Source: Sipunculus nudus
Lineage: Eukaryota; Annelida; Sipuncula; Golfingiida; Sipunculidae
NCBI GenBank assembly: GCA_026874595.1
Contig: CM049307.1
Coordinates: forward strand, 73,138,643 to 73,202,642
DNA: 64,000 nt
Reading direction: 5' to 3'
This document shows, in pieces, positions 1 through 11,423 of this stretch. Made by a program: the position numbers and the translations under genes. Below the pieces are notes generated by a model that saw nothing but the letters and a program-made list of their open reading frames with translations, searched no databases and was not told the origin of the DNA. The first letter of the stretch is position 1; each line of letters starts with the position of its first letter.

Positions 1-2540
1 ATAATGTCCAGATATTTTTCACGGTAAATTTTCATGCCATTACTGACGTATAAGTATACATGCATGTAATAACGGGGAAATGGTAAAAATCCATATATTA
101 AAAAAGCCATTTCAGTTTTAAATGATTTTTAAGAGGATTTGAAAACAAAATGTGATGATTGCAGTGAGACTGATATCTGTCGGATGTGTCATTCTCATAG
201 TACAAGGTAAGCTGGCGACATTTTGCTCCTCTGGCAGAAGAGGTTTTCCCTAAATCATGTGCGAAAAAAAAGTTTCCGTTATAACTCAGAATATAAGTAA
301 ATCTCCCTGCATCTCTGCTGAATTTCAGATCAGATCAATTACAGGAAGGTTTATGTGATTATGTGATTAATAGCAAGTTCGTGCGAGGCACAGGAAATGA
401 CGGCGGTTACTATGGTGATGGAATTAATCACTCTTTCGTGTAAATTCCTTACTCGTAGCTTCATGTTAAGACTACCGGCAGTGTGCAGCTATATCGAAGC
501 AATAGAATGGATGACTACTATTAGACATTTGACCATGTCTGGCGTCACGACTCAAAGTAGGCCCGGTATAATGGAATAAAGAGTAATGTATTCACGCCTA
601 CATGCTGAGACGCTTTTAAGTTTTGTAAAGACTAATTTCCTAGGTATATATAAATTAATATGTTTCCATTTCACATTTATATAAAAACTTTACATTTGAA
701 TTGTAGTACAGTTGCAGTGATAAAATCATTTAAAAAATCCGAGAAATATATCCAAAACGTATTGAAAAATAGTCGCCTTCGGCCTTCCTCAGGTTGGCTC
801 CTTGTGACCTTTGATACTCTCTTACAGTTTCTTCGCATACAGTGAGTTATGTTTTATTATAACGCTATAAGATCCGAGATTTGTAATTGTTTCGGACACT
901 GGGATATCAAAATATAACTCATATAATATCATTTAGATTCCAGCTGAATCATATATTATCTCATTTACCGAGGTTATTTTGGTATGAAGAAAATATACTG
1001 CTCATAGCTGCCATGAGATCTGCTGTGAGAAAATACGTATTTCGAGCGACAAAGGTTCGTCTTCTATTTTGTGTACCTGGATAATAAACTTGTATCATTA
1101 TACTTCTGGTAGATACCGAGGCCTTGTAAGTTTTCTCTTGGTTGGTTTGTCTGTTAGCAAATTTACTAAAAACGTTATGAACGGATTTTGATGCAATGTT
1201 GTGAAGCGCTAAAAATAACATCCAAGGAACGATACTTCAAATTGATTCAAATTCGGAGTTGATCTTGGCCATCATGATTAACTTTATTCTTACCCAGGGT
1301 CAGGCCATTCACTGGTATTAGGGGACTTTTGTAACTTTTGTTCTGGAGCTGTCCTATTTTCTATGACCAATGACCTGTGATCCAACCATGGATTCAGTAA
1401 ACAAGGACGCCCATTTTCTGTGTAGCTGTGTAAACAGGAGGAGAATTAATATAGGACTGTGCCCTGTTTCCAAATCCTCTTGCTTCTTTGCAATAAAACA
1501 TTGTTTAAACCAAACAGTACAGGTGACAATCCTGGCGGAGGTTGTGGCCACGGACTACATTTTAGTTTATGCATATATATCTATTCAAATTAACACAACT
1601 TTATCTATACATAGAGCAAAGAATACAATGTGTTCTCCCTTTTTTTTTTTTTTGTTTTTTTTTTTTATTGCAGTTCAGAATAGCATGGAGCTTACAATCC
1701 CACCACAGTTAACTTGATCAAGGGCCAGTGATTAAAATGGGCCATATGACATTTTAGTCAAACTTTGTCCCTAATTCCAAAACACCTTGCATTGAGAGGG
1801 AACCACAGAGTACATTTTACATATAGTTTAACTACATCACTTATAAGTGGTTATTGTGTAGGTTCCGTCACGACTTGCGGCACAATGGGGCGTGAACAGT
1901 GTGCGGTGATGTCACGGCTGGTCCGTATCTGTATGGTGCTGCGGCCTGGTGTTGATAAGAAACATTACATCTGGCATTGCCAACGCAAGGTTCATTTTTT
2001 GTGTGCGGGACTTTCAACATTGTTGGTGTAATCTGTCGTTCACACAGAAGAACCTGCAGCGCAAGCTCTGACAAACCGCACTAAATATTTACCATCACAA
2101 CTAAGTGTGGAGGGGGCTTGGTCACGACAAACTGCTTTTTCAGGCAATTTTAGCAATGATAGGTCTGCCTCAAATGCTGTCTCAAGGCGCATTTTCTTCA
2201 CGCAAGCTGGCTTTGTAAATACCACAAGATGTCACGATAAAGGGCAAACGATGTTAAGCCTACACAAAAAAAAAAAAAAAATTGTTCAACGAAAGGTAAC
2301 AAAACATTTTGGTGCATACTGGTGAATTTTATATTTATTTATTCTGTAATTTACTGGTCAAGATGCATTGCGTCAAATTTTGCAAGCTTGTCGTTAATGA
2401 AAAAATGGCTTTAGTGCTTCATTGTGCATTTAATCTCTCTAATTTAGTCCATTTTCAATACTTTCAAAAATTATTTGAAGGAATCGAAACAAGATCACAA
2501 ATAAACAACTGCAGGGTCCTAAACAGAAACAAAAAAAAAA
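1..2540. other. Non-coding stretch, no gene recognised
   Basis: AT-rich sequence with only short chance reading frames (none over about 115 codons) and homopolymer runs, for example T-rich at 1640-1667 and A-rich at 2265-2280. I recognise no domain, RNA gene or transposon end here. It ends in an A-rich run that forms the flank of the HLE-D array. Confidence 0.6.
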
Positions 2541-2575
2541 CTAGACGACCATAGGTCGAACGCTTGCCGGAAATC
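2541..2575 (-). repeat. HLE-D 3' terminus, copy 1
   Basis: On the minus strand the order is: arm GATTTCCGGCAAGC (2562-2575), hairpin CGACC/GGTCG with a 3-base loop (2546-2558), then CTAG (2541-2544) and a T-rich flank. This matches the Helitron 3' pattern of a hairpin followed by a CTRR end. Confidence 0.8.
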
Positions 2576-3673
2576 GGAAGTGAAACACAGACGGAGAGAC
2601 AGAACATATTGTTGGTTTTCTATTAATGGAATGACCCTCAGGGACATTGCTGAGAATATGTGGCCCGTAGAATGACATATGAGACAAAAGAACAGGCAAG
2701 CAGACAAAGCTGACAACAAAAGACGAACAGACAGACATACTGACTTTGTGAGACAAGATTGACACCAGATGACTTAACCTAGTTATGGAGAAGATTCAAA
2801 GGAAGAAAATGAGTTATAATTTATGTAATTTAGATTTTTAGTTTTGGAGGTATGGCGAATTAATGATATACTTGGGAGGCTCGACTGTAGTGCCCTCTGG
2901 CGGACATATTTCGAAGACGACAAATGCGTTTCGTATTATCAGTGTATGACATGAGATGTCCCAGTTTCAAAAGGATTCCGTCAAAGCTGTGGCCTGTAGA
3001 ATGCTATATGTAAGGCGTAAGAACCAGCAGGCAGGCGACTTTGAGGATAACGGACAAACAGATGGACACACTGACAAAGTGACAGAAGATTGAAACCAGA
3101 TGCCTTAATCAGGTTAAGGAGAAGACTCAAAGGAAGAAAATAAGCTAAAGTTTATGTAACTGAGGTTTTGGGTGTAGAGATATGGCTAATACAATGGTAT
3201 GTGTGTGATGGTCGTGTGCAGCGCCCACTAGTGGCCATATCCCTATAATGAAAAATTTATTTCTAGATATTAGTGTAAGACATAAGATGTAATAGTTTCA
3301 AAAGGATTCCGTCAAAACTGTGGCCTATAGAATGCTATATGTGAGACGCAAGAGCAAGCAGTCGAATTTCAGGACAACTGACAAACAGACGGACACAATG
3401 ACAAAGTGACACAACATTGAGACCAGATGACATCATCAGTTTATGGAGAAGACTCAGAGGGAAAAAATAAGCTATAGTTTATGTAATTGAGGCTTTGGGT
3501 TTTAGAGATATGGCCAATGTAATGATATGTGTGTGAGGGTCGTGTGCAGCGCCCCCTAGCAGCCATATTCAAAAAATGAAAAAACCATTTCGAGATACTA
3601 GTGTAGGACTTATGATATGTCAGTTTCAAAAAGATTCCTGCAATAATGTGGCCTTCGGCGCAAGATGAATGAA

Positions 3674-3738
3674 ATCTCGAAATATCTCTATTCACGAGAT
3701 ATTTTTCGAGATACTGCAAGACTTTTTATAAAATCTTG
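3674..3738. repeat. Double-hairpin block inside HLE-D (one of four)
   Basis: Two adjacent inverted repeats. The first has arms TCTCGAAATATCTC and GAGATATTTTTCGAGA. The second, at 3717-3738, runs CAAGACTTTTT to AAAATCTTG. Near copies sit at about 4790-4855, 6714-6783 and 7667-7733. They explain the repeated 92-codon minus-strand frames beginning near 3719, 4836, 6758 and 7712. Confidence 0.6.
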
Positions 3739-5249
3739 TAGTACTAGTTGAATGCTACCTGATGCAAAAAACTAGATCACTCTAGCTTTAAAACTGACAA
3801 AGTTACAAAAATTAGACCCCTTATTTTCGAATATCATGACTTTTCCCCAAAAAATTGTAACCATGGTTACGGCAAATTTGAGTCAGCTACACACCAGATG
3901 ACAGGCCTTGGAATGACGATTAAAATGAGCTATTGTTGAAGTAGATACGACTAATAGTCACAAAGATATGAAGAAAAAAACGTTTTGAGAAGTTTTGACG
4001 ACCTTGACCTTGACCTTTGACCTATTTTAACCAAAAACAATGGGGCACCTAGAAATTATGTTTTCCAACATCCCTGTAAGTTTCAAGGTTATTGTGGCAA
4101 AATTGTGGCCAGGAGAGTGGTGACAAACAAACAAACAAACAAGAACAAGCAAGTAGGCGAATTTGAGGACAACTGACAAACAGACGGACACACTGACAAA
4201 GTGACTCAAGACTGAGTCCAGATGACTACTCCAGATTATGGAGACGACTCAAAGGAAGAAAAAAGCTACAGTCTACTGAGGTTTATAGTTTTGGAGATAT
4301 TGCCAAAGCATGATATGTTGGGAGAGGTTCGAGTTCAGCGCCCCCTAGCGGCCATATCCGGAAAATGGAAAATTGGTTTCGAGATATTAGTGTAAGACTT
4401 AAGATGTAATAGTTTCAAAAGGATTCTTTCAAAACTGTAGCCTGTAGAATGCTATATGTGAGACGCAAGAGCAAGCAGTCGAATTTCAGGACAACTGACA
4501 AACAGACGGACACAATGACAAAGTGACACAACATTGAGACCAGATGACATCATCAGTTTATGGAGAAGACTCAGAGGGAAAAAATAAGCTATAGTTTATG
4601 TAATTGAGGCTTTGGGTTTTAGAGATATGGCCAATGTAATGATATGTGTGTGAGGTTCGTGTGCAGCGCCCCCTAGCAGCCATATTCAAAAAATGAAAAA
4701 AACATTTCGAGATACTAGTGTAGGACTTATGATATGTCAGTTTCAAAAAGATTCCTGCAATAATGTGGCCTTCGGCGCAAGATGAATGAAATCTCGAAAT
4801 ATCTCTATTCACGAGATATTTTTCGAGATACTGCAAGACTTTTTATAAAATCTTGTAGTACTAGTTGAATGCTACCTGATGCAAAAAACTAGATCACTCT
4901 AGCTTTAAAACTGACAAAGTTACAAAAATTAGACCCCTTATTTTCGAATATCATGACTTTTCCCCAAAAATTTGTTACCATGGTTACTTCAAATTTGAGT
5001 CAGCTACACATCAGATGACAGGCCAGGTGATGACGAAAAAAATGAGCTATTGCAGAAGTGGATAAGCCTATTTATGGCGAAGTTATAGTGCAAAAACCGT
5101 TAACCATACCTGTCGTGACCTTGACCTTTGACCTTTGACCTATTTTAACCAAAAACAATAGGGCACCTAGACATTATGTTTTTCATCATCCCTGTAAGTT
5201 TCAAGGTGATTGTGGCAAAATTGTGGCCAGGAGAGTGGTGACAAACAAA

Positions 5250-5284
5250 CTAGACGACCATAGGTCGAACGCTTGCCGGAAATC
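5250..5284 (-). repeat. HLE-D 3' terminus, internal copy 2
   Basis: Same arm, hairpin and CTAG as the outer terminus, lying 2709 bases away. It is followed on the minus strand, within the GTTTGTTTG run, directly by interior element sequence rather than by host DNA or a 5' hairpin. It therefore marks a unit junction inside the array. Confidence 0.8.
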
Positions 5285-8116
5285 AGAAGTGAAACACAGA
5301 CGGACAGACAGAACATATTGTCGGTTTTCTATTAATGGAATGACTATCAGGGACATTGCTGAGAATATGTGGCCTGTAGAAAGACATATGAGACAAAAGA
5401 ACAGGGAAGCAGACAAAGCTGACAACAAAAGACGAACAGACAGACATACTGACTTTGTGAGACAAGATTGACACCAGATGACTTTACCTAGTTATGGAGA
5501 AGATTCAAAGGAAGAAAATGAGTTATAATTTTTGTAATTTAGATTTATAGTTTTGGAGGTATGGCGAATTAATGATATACTTGGTAGGTTCTACTGTAGC
5601 GCCCTCTAGCAGACATATTCCGAAGACGACAAATGCGTTACGTATTATTAGTGTATGACATAAGATGTCCCAGTTTCAAAAGGATTCCGTCAAAGCTGTG
5701 GCCTGTAGAATGCTATATGTAAGGCGTTAGAACCAGCAAGCAGGCGACTTTGAGGATAACGTACAATCAGATGGACACACTGACAAAGTGACAGAAGATT
5801 GAAACCAGATGCCTTAATCAGGTTATGCAGAAGACTCAAAGGAAGAAAATAAGCTTTAGTTTATGTAACTGAGGCTTTGGGTTTAGAGATATGGCCAATA
5901 CATTGGTATGTGTGTGAGGGTCGTGGGCAGCGCCCACTTGTGGCCATATCCGGAAAATGAAAAATTTATTTTCTAGATCTTAGTGTAAGACATAAGGTGT
6001 AATAGTTTCAAAAGGATTTCATCAAAACTGTGGCCTATAGAATGCTATATGTGAGACGCAAGAACCAGCAAGCAGGCGAATTTTAGGACAACTGACAAAC
6101 AGACAGATACACTGACAAAGTGACTCAAGATTGAGTCCAGATGACTACTCCAGGTTATGAAGAAGACTCAAGAAGAAAAAAGCTACATTTTATGTAACTG
6201 AGGTTTATAGTTTTGGAGATATTGCCAAAGCATGATATGTTGGGAGAGGTTCGAGTTCAGCGCCCCCTAGCGGCCATATCCGGAAAATGGAAAATTTGTT
6301 TTGAGATATTAGTGTAAGACTTAAGATGTAATTGTTTCAAAAAGATTCTTTCAATACTGTGGCCTGTAGAATGCTATATGTGAGACGCAAGAGCAAGCAG
6401 GCGAATTTGAGGACAACTGACAAACAGACAGACACACTGACAAAGTGACACAACATTGAGACCAGATGACATTATCAGTTTATGGAGAAGACTCAGAGGG
6501 AAAAAATAAGCTATAGTTTATGTAATTGAGGCTTTGGGTTTTAGAGATATGGCCAATGTAATGATATCTGTGTGAGGGTTGTGTGCAGCGCCCCCTTGCA
6601 GCCATATTCAAAAAATGAAAAAACAATTTCGAGATACTAGTGTAGGACTTATGATTTGACAGTTTCAAAAAGGTTCCTGCAATAATGTGGCCTTTGACGC
6701 AAGATGAATGAAATCTCGAAATATCTCTATTCACGAGATATTTTACGAGATACTGCAAGACTTTTTTTTATGAAAACTTGTAGTACTAGTTGAATGCTAC
6801 CTGATGCAAAAAACTAGATCACTCTAGCTTTAAAACTGACAAAGTTGGAAATATAAGGCCCCTTATTTTCAAATATCATGACTTTCCCCCAAAATTCGTA
6901 ACCATGGTTACTGTAAATTTGAGTCAGCTACACACCAGATGACAGGCCTTGGAATGACGATTAAAATGAGCTATCGTTGAAGTAGATACGACTAATAGTC
7001 ACAAAGATATGAAGAAAAAAACGTTTTGAGAAGTTTTGACGACCTTGACCTTGACCTTTGACCTATTCTGACCAGAAACAAAAGGGCACCTAAAAATTAT
7101 GTTTTTCATCATCCCTGTAAGTTTCAAGGTTATTGTGGCAAAATTGTGGTCAGGAGAGTGATGACAAACATACAAACATTAAAGCATGATATGTTGGGAG
7201 AGGTTCGAGTTCAGCGCCCCCTAGCGGCCATATCCGGAAAATGAAAAATTGGTTTCGAGATATTAGTGTAAGACTTAAGATGTAATAGTTTCAAAAGGAT
7301 TCTTTCAAAACTGTGGCCTGTAGAATGCTATATGTGAGACGCAAGAGCAAGCAGGCGAATTTGAGGACAACTGACAAACAGACGGACACAATGACACAGT
7401 GACACAACATTGAGACCAGATGACATTATCAGTTTATGGAGAAGACTCAGAGGGAAAAAATAAGCTATAGTTTATGTAATTGAGGCTTTGGGTTTTAGAG
7501 ATATGGCCAATGTAATGATATCTGTGTGAGGGTCGTGTGCAGCGCCCCCTAGCAGCGATATTCAAAAAATGAAAAAACAATTTCGAGATACTAGTGTAGG
7601 ACTTATGATATGTCAGTTTCAAAAAGATTCCTGCAAAAATGTGGCTTTTGGCGCAAGATGAATAAAATCTCGAAATATCTCTATTCACGAGATATTTTAC
7701 GAGATACTGCAAGACTTGTAATAAAAACTTGTAGTACTAGTTGAATGCTACCTGATGCAAAAAACTAGATCACTCTAGCTTTAAAACTGACAAAGTTAGA
7801 AAAATAAGATCCCTTATTTTCAAATATCATGACTTTTCCCCCAAAAATTTGTAACCATGGTTACAGCAAATTTGAGTCAGCTACACACCAGATGACAGGC
7901 CTTGGAATGATGATTAAAATGAGCTATTGTTGAAGTTGATACGACTAATAGTCACAAAGATATAAAGAAAAAAACGTTTTGAGAAGTTTTGACGACCTTG
8001 ACCTTGACCTTTGACCTATTTTAATCAAAAACAATAGGGCACCTAGAAATTACGTTTTCGAACATCCCTGTAAGTTTCAAGGTTATTGTGGCAAAATTGT
8101 GGCCAGGAGAGTGGTG

Positions 8117-8128
8117 ACAAACAAACAA

Positions 8129-8167
<39 letters not shown>

Positions 8168-8289
8168 TACGCAACTGACCAATATGCTTGCCGAAATCTT
8201 TGATTCCGGCAAGCAACAAACAGACAAACAGACAAACAGACATACGCAACTGAGTAATATGCTTGCCGAAATCTTTGATTCCGGCAAGC
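8117..8289 (-). repeat. HLE-D 5' terminal hairpin module, duplicated, with tetranucleotide microsatellite
   Basis: Two hairpins at 8186-8214 and 8261-8289 have 13-base arms with one mismatch and a TTT loop. They are 75 bases apart and separated by ACAAACAG-type repeats. The (CAGA/CAAA)n run at 8117-8168 joins the module to the array. The module is the 5' end of HLE-D read on the minus strand. Confidence 0.75.
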
Positions 8290-8985
8290 AAAAAACCAAT
8301 GGGAGCGGCGAATCCGTAGGACAGATTATCATTTGTTGGTTCAAGCGAAACACCTTTACCAGAATGCACGGAAACAGACAGATGTTATAGGGTGCAGTGA
8401 ACTAGTAGCATACACCTAAGGGGGGGGGGGGGGGGGGGAGGCAAACACCTTTTTGGTTGCGGCATTTTGGTCACGGTGAATAAGAATAATGATGAGTTTA
8501 CAAAAAAACAGTCATTTTTATAGACCGTCGGGGAAATTTGAATGTTTGGTGGGTTTAGGCCTTGTTTCTCGAGTTTTTTTTTCTCTCTCTCTTTGTCGGT
8601 AGAGATCTAACCTTAATCTGACCCAGATTTCAGTTGTTTCCTGAATTATTATTACTAACTAGGCAATGTAACCAATCTAATGTTCTCTCTTGGCAGTAAC
8701 GCGAGCAGCAATATATACCCGTTGCCAGAAAGTCTTCGCAAAAGTCTTCTGACCAATCACATAGAGGCATTTGTGTCAAGACCGTTAGCTAAGAGAAATC
8801 CCGGGGGGGGGGGGGGGGGGGGGGGCTACAATTAGGTAGGAACCTTGCAAAAAGACCAATACCCCTTGATGTGGGAAGGAAACAATGTTGAAAAAAAATT
8901 ATATTGTTGTATAATACAAATTTTTAGGGCACTTTCCTTGGAATGTACACGGAAATAGCATCCCTGATTTCACAAAAAGATCATG
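8290..8985. other. Short non-coding spacer with two long G tracts
   Basis: This lies between the HLE-D array and the 24-bp minisatellite. It holds uninterrupted G runs at 8420-8438 and 8803-8825, both candidates for G-quadruplexes and for assembly length errors. No gene is seen. Confidence 0.6.
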
Positions 8986-11423
8986 ATCTTTAAAAACCCC
9001 AACCCATACCACTACAAAAGCCTCAATCCATACCACTACAAAAGCCTCAATCCATACCACTACAAAAGCCTCAATCCATACCACTACAAAGGCCTCAATC
9101 AATACCACTACAATGGCCTCAGTCAATACCACTACAAAGGCCTCAATCCACATCACTACAAATGCCTCAATCCATACCACTACAAAGGCCTTAATCTATA
9201 CCACTACAAGGGCCTCATTCCACACCACTACTAAAGCCGCAGTCCATACCACATCAAAGATCTGAATCCATACCACTAGAAAGGCCTCAATACATACCAC
9301 TACAAAGGCCTCAATCCAAACCACTACAAAGGCCTCAATCAATACCACTACAAAGGCCTCAATCCATACCACTACAAAGGCCTTAATCTATACCACTACA
9401 AGGGCCTCAGTTCATACCACTACAAAGGCCTTGATCCATTCAACTGCAAAGTCCTCAGAATCATACAACTTCAAAGGCCTCAATTCATACAACTACAAAG
9501 GCCTTAATCTATACCACTACAAGGCCCTCAGTTCATACCACTACAAAGGCCTTGATCCATTCAACTGCAAAGGCCTCAGACAATACAATTAATAAAGGCC
9601 TCAATCCATACCACTACAAAGGGCCTCAATTCATACCACTACAGAGGCCTCAATCCATACCATTACAATGGTCTCAAGCTATATCCCTACAAAGGCCTCA
9701 ATCCACACCACTACAAAGGCCTCAGTCCATACCACTACAAATGGCCTTAATCCATACCACTACAAAGGCCTCAATTCATACAAATACAAAGGCCTCAATC
9801 CACACCACTACAAAGGCCTCAGTCTATACCACTACAAAGGCCTCAATCCATACCACTACAATGGCCTCAATCCACACCACTACAGAGGCCTCAATCCACA
9901 CCACTACAAAGGCCTCAATCCACACCACTACAAAGGCCTCAATCCATACAACTACAAAGGCCTCAATCCACACCACTACAAAGGCCTTAATCCACACCAC
10001 TACAAAGGCCTCAATCCATACAACTACAAAGGCCTCAATCCATACAACTACAAAGGCCTCAATCCATACAACTACAAAGGCCTCAATCCATACAACTACA
10101 AAGGCCTCAATCCATACAACTACAAAGGCCTCAATCCATACCACTACAATGGCCTCAATCCATACAACTACAAAGGCCTCAATCCACACCACTACAAAGG
10201 CCTCAATCCACACCACTACAAAGGCCTCAATCCATACAACTACAAAGGCCTCAATCCACACCACTACAAAGGCCTCAATCCACACCACTACAAAGGACTC
10301 AATCCATACAACTACAAAGGCCTCAATCCATACAACTACAAAGGCCTCAATCCATACAACTACAAAGGCCTCAATCCATACAACTACAAAGGCCTCAATC
10401 AATACAACTACAAAGGCCTTAATCTATACCACTACAAGGGCCTCATTCCACACCACTACTAAAGCCGCAGTCCATACCACATCAAAGATCTGAATCCATA
10501 CCACTAGAAAGGCCTCAATACATACCACTACAAAGGCCTCAATCCAAACCACTACAAAGGCCTCAATCAATACCACTACAAAGGCCTCAATCCATACCAC
10601 TACAAAGGCCTTAATCTATACCACTACAAGGGCCTCAGTTCATACCACTACAAAGGCCTTGATCCATTCAACTGCAAAGGCCTCAGAATCATACAACTAC
10701 AAAGGCCTCAATCCATACAACTACAAAGGCCTCAATCCACACCACTACAAAGGCCTCAGTCTATACCACTACAAAGGCCTCAATCCATACCACTACAATG
10801 GCCTCAATCCACACCACTACAGAGGCCTCAATCCACACCACTACAAAGGCCTCAATCCACACCACTACAAAGGCCTCAATCCATACAACTACAAAGGCCT
10901 CAATCCACACCACTACAAAGGCCTTAATCCACACCACTACAAAGGCCTCAATCCATACAACTACAAAGGCCTCAATCCATACAACTACAAAGGCCTCAAT
11001 CCATACAACTACAAAGGCCTCAATCCATACAACTACAAAGGCCTCAATCCATACAACTACAAAGGCCTCAATCCATACCACTACAATGGCCTCAATCCAT
11101 ACAACTACAAAGGCCTCATTCCACACCACTACAAAGGCCTCAATCCACACCACTACAAAGGCCTCAATCCATACAACTACAAAGGCCTCAATCCACACCA
11201 CTACAAAGGCCTCAATCCACACCACTACAAAGGACTCAATCCATACAACTACAAAGGCCTCAATCCATACAACTACAAAGGCCTCAATCCATACAACTAC
11301 AAAGGCCTCAATCCATACAACTACAAAGGCCTCAATCCATACAACTACAAAGGCCTCAATCCATACAACTACAAAGGCCTCAATCCATACCACTACAAAG
11401 ACCTCAGTCTACACCACTATACT
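8986..11423. repeat. 24-bp minisatellite array of about 100 units, with StuI-like core
   Basis: The unit is 24 bp with core CTACAAAGGCCTCAATCC followed by a variable ATACCA, ACACCA or ATACAA part. Most units contain AGGCCT. The period is a multiple of three and the unit lacks stops in four of six frames, so long frames appear on both strands (NPYHYKGL, SIHTTTKA and VVVWIEAF octapeptides). That is a property of the repeat and not evidence of a protein. The array has an internal duplication. A block with the distinctive CCACATCAAAGATCTGAATCC variant at about 9213-9480 recurs at about 10441-10690, and about 9821-10440 recurs at about 10758-11390. Confidence 0.9.

Larger units (their letters stand above)
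2541..8289 (-). mobile_element. HLE-D: tandem array of a non-autonomous Helitron-like (HINE-type) element
   Basis: Read on the minus strand, the array starts at a 5' hairpin at 8261-8289 (arms GCTTGCCG and CGGCAAGC) and ends at 2541 with a copy of the arm (GATTTCCGGCAAGC), a short hairpin (CGACC, loop TAT, GGTCG), then CTAG followed by T-rich flank. An identical 3' terminus recurs at 5250-5284, so 2541-5249 and 5250-8289 are two copies of a larger unit. The interior has roughly 0.95-1.9 kb repeats made of shared blocks. These include a GCGCCCCCTAGCGG block, a double-hairpin block, and a GACCTTGACC block that ends GGCCAGGAGAGTGGTGACAAAC. No transposase or Rep/helicase frame is present. The 92-codon frames here are repeat copies, not genes. 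Assignment to Helentron/HINE elements is by architecture, not by search. Confidence 0.75.

Noticed and set aside
3441-7712. Repeated 92-codon minus-strand frames as a small gene family
   Set aside because: They are copies of the same HLE-D block, lie over its hairpins, and have no protein motif.
8986-11423. CRISPR-like regular direct repeats
   Set aside because: Units are contiguous with no unique spacers, there are no cas genes, and the genome is clearly eukaryotic.
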